A stretch of DNA of 64,000 bases, from positions 930,001-994,000 of the forward strand of contig NZ_SADE01000001.1 in assembly GCF_004005845.1 (NCBI RefSeq), written 5' to 3'. A program made the translations under genes and the position numbers. The first letter of the stretch is position 1, and the number at the start of each line of letters is the position of its first letter. This DNA comes from Hwanghaeella grinnelliae (lineage in GTDB: Bacteria; Pseudomonadota; Alphaproteobacteria; UBA8366; Aestuariispiraceae). Below the pieces are notes generated by a model that worked only from the letters and a program-made list of their open reading frames with translations, did not search any database and was not told where the DNA came from. Below are positions 9,365-18,759 of this stretch, piece by piece.

Positions 9365-10864
9365 GTGGCCGAACTCCTCCGCACGGCCGTTCCGCCCGTC
9401 GCCGTCATCGACATCGGTTCGAATTCTATTCGGCTGGTCGTATATGATAGCGCAGACCGGGCGGCGCTTCCCATCTTCAACGAGAAGGTACTCTGCGGCC
9501 TTGGCCGCGACCTGGACCGCACGGGCATGTTGCCCGACGAGGCGGTGGTCAATTCCATCTCCACCCTGCGCCGGTTCGTCAGCCTTGCCGAATATATGGG
9601 CTCGGCCTGGATCGACATGCTGGCAACGGCCGCGGTGCGCGAAGCGAAGAACGGTCCGGAATTCGTCGATGCGGTCGAAGCGGCCTGCGGCCGGCGGATG
9701 CGGGTTCTGACCGGGGAGCAGGAAGCGGAGTATTCAGCGCTTGGGCTTTTGTCCGGCACGCCCGACGCGGACGGCATTCTGGGCGATCTGGGTGGGGGCA
9801 GTGTCGAGTTGGTGAATGTCCGGCAAGGGGCCTTGGGTGAACAGACGACCTTGCCGATCGGCCCAATCCGGTTCAGCAAGAAGGAACTGAGCAATCCGTC
9901 CAAAGCGGTGGGAAAAGTGGATGACGCCCTGAAAACGGTTCCCTGGCTGTCGGAAGGAAAGGGGCGGACATTCTATGCCGTCGGCGGGGCGTGGCGATCC
10001 GTGGCCCGACTTCACATGATCCGTACGAACTATCCCATGCACATCATCCATCACTACAGCATTCCCTACGGGAAAGCGGTGGATTTCATGGACTTCGTAT
10101 CGCATCTCTCGGTCGATACGCTCAGCAAGGTCAAGGGAATCAGCAAGCGTCGCGTGGATACACTGGCCTATGCGGGCATGCTGTTGCACAGGATATTGCT
10201 GCGCATCAAACCGGACCGGCTCATGCTGTCGGCTTACGGTTTGCGGGAAGGCAGCCTCTATGCACGCCTGACCCCGGAACAGCAGCAGGAAGACCCGCTG
10301 CTGGCGGCTTGCCGGCGCACTGCCTTGCCCCGGTACGAAAACGCGGTGACCGGTGACAGGTTGAACGAATGGCTTGGCCCGGCATTTCCCGAGGCGTCGA
10401 AAGCCGAGGCACGGATGCGGCACGCGGCCTGCCTGATGGCGGATATCGGGCGCGGGGAACATCCGGACTACCGCGGGGAGCATGCCCTGATGCGGGTGAT
10501 GCGCTTGCCCTTCGTAGGAACTGAACATAGTGAACGCGCCTTCATGGCGTTGGCTGTCGCGGCCCGCCATTCCCAGCCTTCCGACGACGTTACGGCGATG
10601 GCGACCATCAAACTTCTGCTGAATGATGAGCAGATGACGCGTGCGCGGGCCATCGGTTTAGGCATTCGCTTGGCCTATACCTTGTCCGGTGGCGTTACCG
10701 ATGTTCTCGATCGCTTCGTGCTACGCCGGATCGACGAAGGGCTCGTCCTGGAGGTGAAGGATCACGAAGGAAAATCCCTGTTCGGCGAAGTGGTTGAACG
10801 GCGCCTCAATACGCTGGCCAAGTCGATGAACTGCCCGGCATCGATCCGCCACGTTCCATCCTGA
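9365..10864 (+). CDS. ppx: Exopolyphosphatase (Ppx/GppA family)
   Basis: Removes terminal phosphates from polyphosphate and may hydrolyse pppGpp. It is an ASKHA-fold protein of 499 residues. The phosphate-1 loop is AVIDIGSNSIRLVVYD at about residues 13-28, the phosphate-2 loop is LGDLGGGSVEL, and a later GGAWRSVARLHM belongs to the nucleotide-binding core. A C-terminal HD-like helical domain (about 320-499, with RHAACLMADIGR) follows, as in the long Ppx form. It forms a tight operon with ppk and ends 30 bases before the convergent LytM-like gene; GACGCC/GGCGTC between them may be a weak terminator. Confidence 0.95.
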   Translation: MAELLRTAVPPVAVIDIGSNSIRLVVYDSADRAALPIFNEKVLCGLGRDLDRTGMLPDEAVVNSISTLRRFVSLAEYMGSAWIDMLATAAVREAKNGPEFVDAVEAACGRRMRVLTGEQEAEYSALGLLSGTPDADGILGDLGGGSVELVNVRQGALGEQTTLPIGPIRFSKKELSNPSKAVGKVDDALKTVPWLSEGKGRTFYAVGGAWRSVARLHMIRTNYPMHIIHHYSIPYGKAVDFMDFVSHLSVDTLSKVKGISKRRVDTLAYAGMLLHRILLRIKPDRLMLSAYGLREGSLYARLTPEQQQEDPLLAACRRTALPRYENAVTGDRLNEWLGPAFPEASKAEARMRHAACLMADIGRGEHPDYRGEHALMRVMRLPFVGTEHSERAFMALAVAARHSQPSDDVTAMATIKLLLNDEQMTRARAIGLGIRLAYTLSGGVTDVLDRFVLRRIDEGLVLEVKDHEGKSLFGEVVERRLNTLAKSMNCPASIRHVPS

Positions 10865-10894
10865 CAGAGGAGAGGACGCCCGCACGGGGAGGCG

Positions 10895-12046
10895 TCAATT
10901 CACGGATACGCTCGCCTCGGCCGTCAAAGCCGGCTTCAATAGGCCGTTTTCGTCCCGCATCAGGGTGAATATTCCCCGGTAGGACCCGGGTTTCAGGGCG
11001 CTTCCCAAGTCCGGTGGGCCGGTCCGGAATATGGCGGTCGGACTGTCTTCCAACACTGTTTCTTCCGTCTCCGTCAGCACATCGCCGGAAGGCCCCTGGA
11101 TTTCGAAACGAGCCTTGTCGCCCGCGCGTAAGCCGGCGGCATAGACGTGAAACACCAACCGGCCGCTCTTACCACTCAAAGCGCCGTCGCCGGCCAACAG
11201 GCCGTATTCAAGCGCGGCTTGGTTCAATTCGACACTGGCGAAGCCGATCCTGAGGACGGCGGACGGGAAGTAGGTCAATTGTTCCAACGCGGCTTGGTTC
11301 CAAAGCGGGTCGCCGGTCTTGCCGCATCCTGATTCGGCCTCCAACCCGGTGAATGGATCGATGACTTTGCCATCCTTCCGGATTTCGAAATGGAGGTGTG
11401 GGAAATCCGTCGCACCCGAAAGGCCGATCTCTCCCAGCTTCTGACCGGCGCGCACAGCCTGGCCCTTGGCCACGACAACGCTGCCGCGTTTCAAATGACC
11501 ATAGGCGGAAAGATAGCCGTCGCGGTGTTTCAACAAGACGACGTTACCGAATCCCGAACTGCCCAAAGCGTCTCGCCCGACGAGGGTGACGTCGACATCG
11601 GGCAGGCCGTCCCGCACGCGGATCACCTCGCCTGACGCCGCCGCAACAACCGGAACGCCTTTCTGCATTTCCTGCGGCCCGGGCAAGCGGAAATGCGTAC
11701 CTTGGTTGCCGGATGTCGTTAGGGTGCCGCATTTGAAATCCTTGGCGTCGGCACCGGATTCGGTATCGACGAAGTGCTGGACAAGGCATGTGCGGCCGAT
11801 CTTGCACCGCGCGGGCATGCGGAATTTCAACGGCCCGGTTTCATCATCCGCTTGGACATTTTTTTTATCGGTTTTGACCGTGGCGGTTGCGTCCGGTGAC
11901 GGACCGTCGGATTGCCCGAAGGTACCGCTGATTTTTGCGATCAAGGAAGCCACGCCGCTATTGGGGTTTTCCTGCGCATAGAGAAAACCGAGGGCCCCGA
12001 GCGCCCCCAATACGATGAGGCCCACAATGGCGAACAGCGTTCTCAC
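10895..12046 (-). CDS. M23/LytM-like peptidase family protein with altered zinc ligands
   Basis: A 383-residue envelope protein with an N-terminal hydrophobic anchor (residues 4-23) and a LytM fold at about 105-235. The fold shows GHLKRGS (His184) and PHLHFEIRKDG (His217, His219). In the related M23 subfamily I know, the first zinc site reads GHxGTDF. Here the same place reads GNQGTHFRLP, with Asn114 for the ligand His and His118 for the ligand Asp. The enzyme may therefore be inactive on peptidoglycan, or use different metal geometry. A C-terminal beta-rich domain (about 255-383) follows. It lies head-to-tail with rnd upstream (27 bases). Confidence 0.82.
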   Translation of the reverse strand: MRTLFAIVGLIVLGALGALGFLYAQENPNSGVASLIAKISGTFGQSDGPSPDATATVKTDKKNVQADDETGPLKFRMPARCKIGRTCLVQHFVDTESGADAKDFKCGTLTTSGNQGTHFRLPGPQEMQKGVPVVAAASGEVIRVRDGLPDVDVTLVGRDALGSSGFGNVVLLKHRDGYLSAYGHLKRGSVVVAKGQAVRAGQKLGEIGLSGATDFPHLHFEIRKDGKVIDPFTGLEAESGCGKTGDPLWNQAALEQLTYFPSAVLRIGFASVELNQAALEYGLLAGDGALSGKSGRLVFHVYAAGLRAGDKARFEIQGPSGDVLTETEETVLEDSPTAIFRTGPPDLGSALKPGSYRGIFTLMRDENGLLKPALTAEASVSVN

Positions 12047-12073
12047 AGCCCAGTATCCTCCCCCTGTGCGGAC

Positions 12074-13237
12074 CTAAACGTCGCTTACGGGCATAATCTT
12101 GACGGAGCTTTTTCCAACCGTGAGGGCGAGGCGTCCGTGCTTCAGATTCAGGGCGTCCTCCCCGAACAGTTCACGCCGCCATCCCTTCAACGCCTGGACG
12201 TCCGCTTCGTCGTCCATAGCCAGCTTCTCCAAGTCGTCCGCTGTGGCGATCAGCCGGCTGGCAATGCCTTCCTGATCGCATTTGGCCTTCAACAAAACCT
12301 TCAGCAGTTCCATCGTGGGGGCAACGCCCGGGGGCGGCTGTTCGCGCCGCTTCACCTTGGGCAGGTCTTCGCGCGGAATGTCGACCGCTTCCTTTACCGC
12401 CGCCAGGATTTCCTGACCGATGCGTCCGTCCGGTATGTTCTTTCCAAGGCCACGAATGCGTCGTAGGTCGTCGGCCGTCGTCGGCATGGAGCCTGCGATA
12501 TCCAAGACCGTATCGTCGCGGACGACCCGGTTTCGAGGCGTATTGCGGCGCTGGGCTTCGCGTTCCCGCCAGGCCGCGACTTTGTGCAGAACGGCCAATG
12601 CGCGGGGTTTCAGACCACGGGCCTTAAGGCGTTTCCAGGCCGTATCCGGATCGTTCCGATAGGTGTCCTCCGCCGTCAGGATCTTCATCTCTTCTGTCAA
12701 CCAGTGGGCACGCCCATTCTCGTCCAACCGTCCCTGCAATTCCTCGTAGATCGGCCGCAGATGATCGACATCGGCCATGGCGTAATCGATTTGGCGGTCG
12801 GTCAGCGGGCGGCGCGACCAATCGGTGAAGCGGGAGCTTTTGTCGAGCGAATGCCCCAGGATCTTGTTGACCAGGACCTCGTAGCCGACCTGATCGCCGA
12901 AGCCCAGGACCATGGCCGCCACCTGCGTATCGAAGACCGGGGCAGGGACGGCGCCCATCAAGGTATAGAAAATTTCCAAATCCTGGCGCGCGGCGTGGAA
13001 GACCTTCAACAGGTCCGGCTTTCGCAGCAAGGCGAACAGCGGTTCCAGGTCCAGCCCCTCGGCCAGGGTATCGATCGCGGCGGCATCACTCTCCCCCGCA
13101 ACCTGGACCAGGCATAGTTGAGGGTAATAGGTGGATTCTCGGACGAATTCGGTATCGACGGTGATGTAGGAACTGTCGGCCTGACTGTCGCAAAATGCCG
13201 CCAAAGCGTCGGTAGTGGTGATGGGAACAACGGTCAT
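12074..13237 (-). CDS. rnd: Ribonuclease D
   Basis: A 3'-5' exoribonuclease that trims tRNA precursors. The DEDD-y catalytic set is visible: VDTEFVRE (Asp and Glu of Exo I), FHAARQDLEIF (Asp of Exo II) and QIDYAMADVDHL (Tyr and Asp of Exo III). An HRDC domain follows at about residues 205-285 (AWREREAQRRNTPRNRVVRD, LRRIRGLG), and a second helical region lies near 290-370. The 387-residue length is typical. It diverges from aspS; the 281 bases between them hold the promoters and no gene that I can support. Confidence 0.95.
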   Translation of the reverse strand: MTVVPITTTDALAAFCDSQADSSYITVDTEFVRESTYYPQLCLVQVAGESDAAAIDTLAEGLDLEPLFALLRKPDLLKVFHAARQDLEIFYTLMGAVPAPVFDTQVAAMVLGFGDQVGYEVLVNKILGHSLDKSSRFTDWSRRPLTDRQIDYAMADVDHLRPIYEELQGRLDENGRAHWLTEEMKILTAEDTYRNDPDTAWKRLKARGLKPRALAVLHKVAAWREREAQRRNTPRNRVVRDDTVLDIAGSMPTTADDLRRIRGLGKNIPDGRIGQEILAAVKEAVDIPREDLPKVKRREQPPPGVAPTMELLKVLLKAKCDQEGIASRLIATADDLEKLAMDDEADVQALKGWRRELFGEDALNLKHGRLALTVGKSSVKIMPVSDV

Positions 13238-13518
13238 GCGGTCAAAGGCTCACTTGCGGTTCTTGGGACGGAACAATGAATGTCTTGCGTGACAGGATCG
13301 GATAGAGCGCGCCATTGCCGTCCGGGACGCCGCGCTCTGGTTGAGATGTCACTATAATGCCGCATCCCGATGGGTCGAGCCTCTCATACCGTATAAGGGC
13401 GCCTAATCCGTCAAAATCGCCCCGAACCCTTGACATAACCCTGTGAAAATGGCCAATCGCGGCCTTGTCTTCGGGCGGTTCAGTTCGGCCCGACCCATCA
13501 TTTTCCGGAGCACGTATC

Positions 13519-15300
13519 ATGCACGCCTACCGCACCCACACCTGCGGCCAGATTCGACTGAACGACGCTGGCGAGACCGTTCGTCTGGCGGGCTGGGTCC
13601 ACCGTAAGCGCGACCATGGCAATCTGCTGTTCGTCGATCTGCGCGATCATACCGGTGTGACGCAATGCGTGATCGACAGTTCCGAGGACCTGTTCGAGAC
13701 GGTGGAACGCCTGTCGAACGAATCCGTCATCTCGGTGACCGGCGAAGTCGTCAAGCGGACCGATGAAACGGTGAACGCGTCCCTTCCGACCGGTGAGGTC
13801 GAAGTGGTGATCCGCGCGATCGACATTCTGTCCCGCGCCGATCAATTGCCGATGCCGGTGAACCAGGATGCCAACTATCCGGAAGACATTCGCCTGAAAT
13901 ACCGTTTCCTGGACCTGCGCCGGGAAGAAATGCACCGCAATATCATGCTGCGCAGCCAGGTCATTTCATCGATCCGTCAGCGCATGATCGGGCAAGGCTT
14001 CACGGAATTTCAGACCCCGATCCTGACGGCGTCCAGCCCCGAAGGCGCGCGTGACTTCCTGGTGCCCAGCCGTTTGCATCCGGGCCAGTTCTACGCGCTG
14101 CCGCAGGCACCGCAGCAGTTCAAGCAGCTGATTATGGTCGCGGGCTTTGACCGTTATTTCCAGATCGCCCCCTGCTTCCGGGACGAGGACGCCCGCGCCG
14201 ACCGTTCGCCGGGCGAGTTCTATCAGCTCGATTTCGAAATGTCCTTCGTGACCCAGGAAGACGTCTTCGCGGCGATCGAACCGGTTCTGCATGGGGTGTT
14301 CGAGGAATTCGCCGACGGCCGTTCGGTCTCCGCGCTGCCCTTCGCGCGCATCCCCTACAAGGAATCGATGCTGAAATACGGCAACGACAAGCCGGATCTG
14401 CGCAACCCGATCATCATCGCGGATGTCTCCGAGTCCTTCCGCGGGTCGGACTTCAAGATCTTCGCGCGTTTGGTCGAGGAAGGCTCCGTCGTCCGCGCCA
14501 TTCCGGCGCCCGGCGCGTCCGCCCAGCCGCGCAGCTGGTTCGACAAGCTGAATTCCTGGGCCCAGTCCCAGGGGCAGGCTGGCCTCGGCTATATCAACTT
14601 CAAGGAAGACGGCCCGGCCGGCCCGATCGCCAAGAACCTGGATGAAGCGCGCATCGCGGCCATCAAGGAAACCACGGGCTGTCAGGACGGGGACGCGGTC
14701 TTCTTCGTTTGCGGCAAGGAAGCCGCGGCGGCTGAATTCGCCGGCGCCGCGCGGACGGAGATCGGGTCGCAATTGGGCCTGATCGACGAGAACCGGTTCG
14801 AGTTCTGCTGGATCGTCGATTTCCCGATGTTCGAATATGACGAGAAGGCGAAGAAGGTCGATTTCTCCCACAACCCGTTCTCGATGCCCCAAGGCGGCAT
14901 GGAAGCGTTGGAAACCATGGATCCGTTGGATATCCTGGCCTTCCAATACGACATCGTCTGCAACGGGGTGGAATTGTCCTCGGGCGCGATCCGGAACCAT
15001 CTGCCGGAAGTCATGTACAAGGCCTTCGGTATCGCTGGGTACGGCCCGGAAGTGGTCGATAGCCGGTTCGGCGGCATGATCAACGCGCTGAAGCTGGGCG
15101 CCCCGCCGCATGGCGGTTCCGCGCCGGGCATCGACCGTATCGTCATGCTATTGGCGGGCACGGAAAATATCCGCGAGGTCACCATGTTCCCGATGAACCA
15201 GATGGCCCAGGATCTGATGATGGGCGCGCCGGCCCCGGTCGACGAGCACCAGTTGAAAGACGTCCACATCAAGCTCGACCTGCCGCTGGACATGGAGTGA
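13519..15300 (+). CDS. aspS: Aspartyl-tRNA synthetase, probably the non-discriminating type
   Basis: A class II synthetase of 593 residues that charges tRNA-Asp. An N-terminal OB-fold anticodon domain begins [19 protein letters not shown]. Motif 2 reads [20 protein letters not shown], and motif 3 lies at [17 protein letters not shown]. The bacterial GAD insertion lies between them. The start at 13519 places the conserved OB-fold at the N-terminus. In the OB-fold the sequence RKRDHGN has His33, where discriminating AspRS such as that of E. coli has Leu. This His is associated with enzymes that also charge tRNA-Asn, so Asn-tRNA may be made here through GatCAB. Confidence 0.96.
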   Translation: MHAYRTHTCGQIRLNDAGETVRLAGWVHRKRDHGNLLFVDLRDHTGVTQCVIDSSEDLFETVERLSNESVISVTGEVVKRTDETVNASLPTGEVEVVIRAIDILSRADQLPMPVNQDANYPEDIRLKYRFLDLRREEMHRNIMLRSQVISSIRQRMIGQGFTEFQTPILTASSPEGARDFLVPSRLHPGQFYALPQAPQQFKQLIMVAGFDRYFQIAPCFRDEDARADRSPGEFYQLDFEMSFVTQEDVFAAIEPVLHGVFEEFADGRSVSALPFARIPYKESMLKYGNDKPDLRNPIIIADVSESFRGSDFKIFARLVEEGSVVRAIPAPGASAQPRSWFDKLNSWAQSQGQAGLGYINFKEDGPAGPIAKNLDEARIAAIKETTGCQDGDAVFFVCGKEAAAAEFAGAARTEIGSQLGLIDENRFEFCWIVDFPMFEYDEKAKKVDFSHNPFSMPQGGMEALETMDPLDILAFQYDIVCNGVELSSGAIRNHLPEVMYKAFGIAGYGPEVVDSRFGGMINALKLGAPPHGGSAPGIDRIVMLLAGTENIREVTMFPMNQMAQDLMMGAPAPVDEHQLKDVHIKLDLPLDME

Positions 15301-15314
15301 GGGGCAAAGTTTGG

Positions 15315-16352
15315 CTAGAATTTTTTAGGGACGGGGACGCTGTAGACATAGACGTCCCCGTCTTTTGAGTCCTTGCCCCTATTGATAGCCGATCTTGCCT
15401 TAGTGTCGTAACGGGTTTCGCCCGATGCGCTAAGGCCATTGTCGCATTTGGCTTGCCAAGTTCCGTCGCCGTTAGATTGCATGAAGCCCGACGCTTCGCA
15501 GGACGCGCCGTTCGTCGGGACATAGAATTCGATCAACCATTTGCCTTGCTCGTACTCCGGCGTTGTTACGAACTCGAAGGCGGGACCGAGGTTTGCCCAA
15601 GAGACCCGCATTTTTCGCGGCGCGGCCTCAACGTCCTCAACAAGACCGGAACTGAGACGAATTACATTTCTATAGTTCTCTGATGTCACCCAGATGTTCG
15701 TGGACGCCAACCGAGCGTTCTCTGCAAATATCTTGCAGGTCTCAGGAAGCGACGACCGGTCTTGGCATCGCTCGAATGACCAGTTTGTAGCCCGTTCCAG
15801 AGCGTCGGGCTGATTGTCCCAAGTCTTCCATGAAAGATTGCCATCATCCGCGACGATGAAAACACCAACAGGGTATTTGCTGTTTTCAAGAACTCTTAGA
15901 TATTTGTCGAACTCGTCGAGTTGGAATCCGGTAAGCCAATCGCGAGTTTTGGGTACGTAGCCAACACCAGCGGCATTGCCTGAAAGGGATTTTGCCGATG
16001 GCGATCCTGTTGCAAGGCCCGATTTCCAAACAATACTTTTTCTGATCGCATAAATCTTGCACGGAACGCCGCCGGAACTTCTTTCGCAAACCTCGATTGC
16101 ACGCCACCGCCGGTCATTTGTAATCCCACATTGCGTTTCTTTGCAGAACACATACCCGCAACTGGACGAGCCATCGATCGCGACGGCGAATGCGTAGGAG
16201 CGTTCCTTGCTCAGATAGGTGTCGAAACACCGTTGCACCCCAGGCGAGAATTCTATGGGGCCGGACCCGCTTAGATCCTCGGTTGTTTGGCAAGACACGG
16301 CCAAGAGGGTTGCCAAGAACAGTCCGGAAAGTCTGAGAACCGAAATGCGCAT
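15315..16352 (-). CDS. Putative lipoprotein with two cysteine-bearing repeats, function unknown
   Basis: A 345-residue protein that I do not recognise by name. The N-terminus MRISVLRLSGLFLATLLAVSC is a lipoprotein signal with the lipobox ending at Cys21. Two related modules follow: residues about 40-108 (AFAVAIDG, then ERSSGGVPCKIYAIRKSIVW) and about 165-215 (GVFIVADDG, then RSSLPETCKIFAENARL). The pattern 'alanine-rich helix, Cys, 6-10 residues, Cys-Lys-Ile-Tyr/Phe-Ala' resembles DUF4189-type modules. The C-terminal 100 residues are basic and end VPVPKKF. By eye its GC content and codon use are lower than those of its neighbours, suggesting acquisition by transfer. It converges on aspS. Confidence 0.75.
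   Translation of the reverse strand: MRISVLRLSGLFLATLLAVSCQTTEDLSGSGPIEFSPGVQRCFDTYLSKERSYAFAVAIDGSSSCGYVFCKETQCGITNDRRWRAIEVCERSSGGVPCKIYAIRKSIVWKSGLATGSPSAKSLSGNAAGVGYVPKTRDWLTGFQLDEFDKYLRVLENSKYPVGVFIVADDGNLSWKTWDNQPDALERATNWSFERCQDRSSLPETCKIFAENARLASTNIWVTSENYRNVIRLSSGLVEDVEAAPRKMRVSWANLGPAFEFVTTPEYEQGKWLIEFYVPTNGASCEASGFMQSNGDGTWQAKCDNGLSASGETRYDTKARSAINRGKDSKDGDVYVYSVPVPKKF
15330..15366. terminator. Hairpin terminator shared by aspS and the convergent lipoprotein gene
   Basis: GACGGGGACG (15330-15339) pairs with CGTCCCCGTC (15353-15362) over 10 bp with a 13-base loop. On the plus strand TTTT follows, and on the minus strand the stem is followed by CCCTAAAAAATTCT. The hairpin lies inside the last codons of the lipoprotein gene. 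Confidence 0.6.
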
Positions 16353-16438
16353 CCTGCCTCGCTGATACTCTCCAAGAGGAAATTACTCCGCTATGATAGT
16401 GATTTATATAAACTCAAAAAGAGTAAATGTTGAAATTC

Positions 16439-17356
16439 CTACAACCGCGGCGTCGCCGCTTCCTTCATCGCCCAGTCGCGGAAGGCGGCGACGCGGGTAA
16501 GGGCGAGGTTGCGTTTCGGGTAGACGAGATAGGGGCGGAAGACCGTCTCGATTTGCGAGCCGCCGTCGCCGAAGGGACGCACCAGCTTTCCGTCCGCCAA
16601 TTCGCGCTGCACCATCGAACTCAAGGCAAGCGCCACGCCCAATCCGTCTGCGGCGGCATGGGCCAGCATGGTGTCGCTGCTGAAGCGCAGACCGCGCGTG
16701 ACGTCGATGCCGGTGACGCCGGCGGCCCGCAGCCACATCTGCCAGCTCGGCTGGGCATCGCGCTCCTGCCGCCATTCGGGATGCAGCAGGGTGTGGTGGC
16801 GCAAGTCATTCGGTTCCTTCAGCGGCTTGTCACCGTCCAGCAAGGTGGGACTGCAGACCGGATAGGCCACGTCCTGCATCAGAATATCGGACTCCAGCCC
16901 GTCGTAATTGCCGCGCCCGTAGCGGATGGCGATATCGACCCTGTCATTGACGAAATCCGCCAACCTGTCCGTCGTGTCGATGCGAATGTCGATATCGGGG
17001 TATTGCGCCCGGAACCGTTCCAGCCTGGGCAGCAGCCAGCGTTCCCCCATTGAGGGGCTCGAACTGACGGTCAGCAGGTTGCCGTGTCGGTCGGACCGCA
17101 AACGACGGTTCGCTTCCATCAAGCGGTCAAAGCCTTCTTTCACATCCGGCAAAGCCATTTGTGCGGCTTCGGTCAGGATCAGCGTGCGCGTCGTGCGCCG
17201 GAACAGCGGGATGCCGTAGAACGCCTCCAACTGCCGGATTTGCTGGCTGACGGCCGCGGGCGTGACGTGCAGTTCCTGCGCCGCCTTGGTGAAACTCAAA
17301 TGGCGCGCGGCGGCCTCGAAGGCGCGAAGACTGTTGAGAGGGGGTAAATCAGGCAT
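16439..17356 (-). CDS. LysR-family transcriptional regulator (GcvA-like)
   Basis: A 305-residue LysR regulator of the GcvA subgroup. The winged helix-turn-helix covers residues 1-65 (LPPLNSLRAFEAAARHLSF, then HVTPAAVSQQIRQLE), and an effector-binding domain follows (about 95-300). It is divergent from the CmcJ/NvfI-like gene with a 160-base AT-rich gap, so it probably regulates that gene set and itself. The effector is not readable. The C-terminus RDWAMKEAATPRL is normal for the group. Confidence 0.92.
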   Translation of the reverse strand: MPDLPPLNSLRAFEAAARHLSFTKAAQELHVTPAAVSQQIRQLEAFYGIPLFRRTTRTLILTEAAQMALPDVKEGFDRLMEANRRLRSDRHGNLLTVSSSPSMGERWLLPRLERFRAQYPDIDIRIDTTDRLADFVNDRVDIAIRYGRGNYDGLESDILMQDVAYPVCSPTLLDGDKPLKEPNDLRHHTLLHPEWRQERDAQPSWQMWLRAAGVTGIDVTRGLRFSSDTMLAHAAADGLGVALALSSMVQRELADGKLVRPFGDGGSQIETVFRPYLVYPKRNLALTRVAAFRDWAMKEAATPRL

Positions 17357-17516
17357 AATTTATTATTAAGTAAATCTATCGAATTTGCCAAGAAATGATC
17401 GTTTGCGGAATGGCGGGTTTATAGCGAAATTTAAGAGAACACGGCGGGTAATGAAACGCGCCACCACAAGAATTGTGAAAGAAATACTTAAATAACCCCT
17501 GTTCGAGGATTCCGTC
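17357..17516. promoter_or_regulatory. Divergent promoter region, lysR / CmcJ-like gene
   Basis: The gap between two divergent starts is AT-rich next to the lysR start (AATTTATTATTAAGTAAATC). That is where an autoregulatory LysR site is expected. I see no unambiguous -35/-10 pair. Confidence 0.4.
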
Positions 17517-18356
17517 ATGAATAGCATCTCGCCCGCATCAACCCGCTTGCCGTCGAACCCGACGCATGTCAGCGCAGTGTTGAACTTCATCGACCCGGCA
17601 ACGCCTAACCCCAGGATCGACATTGCCGAAATCGGCTGGGATAACGGCCGCAATTACGACTACGATCCCCGGCAGGTGCCGATCGTCAACGGCCGTCAGG
17701 TCCCGCGCGGTCCGGCCTTGGATTGGGAAGGCTTCGCGCTTTATACCGTTCCCACCGCGCTGACCGATCTGGAGGATGAGGAGGCGATCAAATCCGTCTA
17801 TTATCCTGAGATCGAGGCCCTGGTTCGGGACAAGACCGGTGCGGACGAAGTCGTGATCTTCGATCACACGATCCGCGTCGGCCGCGACGATACGGATGGG
17901 CGCAAGCCGGTCCATCATGTCCATAACGACTATACGGAAGCATCCGCGCCGCAGCGGGTGATTGATTTGTTGGGTGAGGAGGAAGGCCGAAAGCGGCTTC
18001 AGGGGCGGTATATTCAGGTCAACGCCTGGCGCCCGTTCCAGAACACCGTGCAGGCATTGCCGTTGGCGTTGGCCGACGCCCGCAGCGTTCGGGAAAAAGA
18101 TTTGGTTAAGACCGTCCTGGATTACGGTGACCGGCAGGGCGAAATCTATGAACTGATCCACAATTTGGGACAGCGCTGGTTCTACTATCCGAAAATGACA
18201 ACGGACGAGATCGTGCTGATCAAGGGCTTTGACAGTGCGCGCGACGGGCGGGCACGGTTGTCCCCGCATACCGCCTTCGAGGATCCGCACACGGCGGACG
18301 GCGCACCGCCGCGGGTCAGCATGGAAGTTCGGACCTTCGCCTTCTTCAACGATTGA
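17517..18356 (+). CDS. CmcJ/NvfI family oxidoreductase
   Basis: A 279-residue protein that matches the CmcJ/NvfI family as I know it. Members include CmcJ of cephamycin C 7-alpha-methoxylation and the fungal endoperoxide-forming oxygenase NvfI, an Fe(II)/2-oxoglutarate enzyme. The sequence offers a plausible facial triad: His136-x-Asp138 in HHVHNDYTEASA and His251 in SPHTAFEDP. The core YIQVNAWRPFQNTVQALPLALAD is characteristic. It leads a rightward set with two GFA proteins and an SDR and faces a LysR gene. The natural substrate is unknown, and a role in breakdown of a small organic compound is inference. Confidence 0.82.
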   Translation: MNSISPASTRLPSNPTHVSAVLNFIDPATPNPRIDIAEIGWDNGRNYDYDPRQVPIVNGRQVPRGPALDWEGFALYTVPTALTDLEDEEAIKSVYYPEIEALVRDKTGADEVVIFDHTIRVGRDDTDGRKPVHHVHNDYTEASAPQRVIDLLGEEEGRKRLQGRYIQVNAWRPFQNTVQALPLALADARSVREKDLVKTVLDYGDRQGEIYELIHNLGQRWFYYPKMTTDEIVLIKGFDSARDGRARLSPHTAFEDPHTADGAPPRVSMEVRTFAFFND

Positions 18357-18372
18357 AGAGCCAGGAAAAGTG

Positions 18373-18759
18373 ATGACCGAAGAAAACAAGGAATATAAGG
18401 GTTCGTGCCTGTGCGGCGGTGTTCAATACACCGCCGTCGGGCCGCTCGACGATGTGGTTGCCTGCCATTGCCGGCAATGCCAGAAAACATCCGGCTTCCA
18501 TGTGGCGATGACCCGTTTGCCATTGAAGAATCTCAGGCTCGACAAGTATGAGACACTCAATTGGTACCGTTCGTCGAATGAGGCGGAACGCGGTTTCTGC
18601 ACGCGCTGTGGCGGCAATGTGTTCTGGAAGCCGACCGGCAAGGACTCGGTTTCGATCACGGCGGGCACGCTGGACCAACCGACCGGTTTGAAACTGCGCG
18701 ACAACATCTACACGGAATTCGCCGGTGACTATTATGAAATTCCGAAAGTGACGCGATGA
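18373..18759 (+). CDS. GFA family (CENP-V/Gfa) zinc protein, first copy
   Basis: A 128-residue protein of the glutathione-dependent formaldehyde-activating (GFA) family. Zinc-binding cysteines are at GSCLCGGVQY, ACHCRQCQKTSGF and FCTRCGGNVFW. The C-terminus TAGTLDQPTG is a family signature. True Gfa speeds S-hydroxymethylglutathione formation in some bacteria, but most family members have unproven substrates. The start at 18373 (MTEENKEYKG) lies 16 bases after the oxidoreductase gene and precedes the first cysteine motif by the usual distance. It is followed without a gap by a paralogue. Confidence 0.88.
   Translation: MTEENKEYKGSCLCGGVQYTAVGPLDDVVACHCRQCQKTSGFHVAMTRLPLKNLRLDKYETLNWYRSSNEAERGFCTRCGGNVFWKPTGKDSVSITAGTLDQPTGLKLRDNIYTEFAGDYYEIPKVTR

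Noticed and set aside
13242-13520. Minus-strand frame of 92 codons between rnd and aspS
   Set aside because: It covers the aspS start, has no ribosome site and matches no family; the gap is a divergent promoter region.
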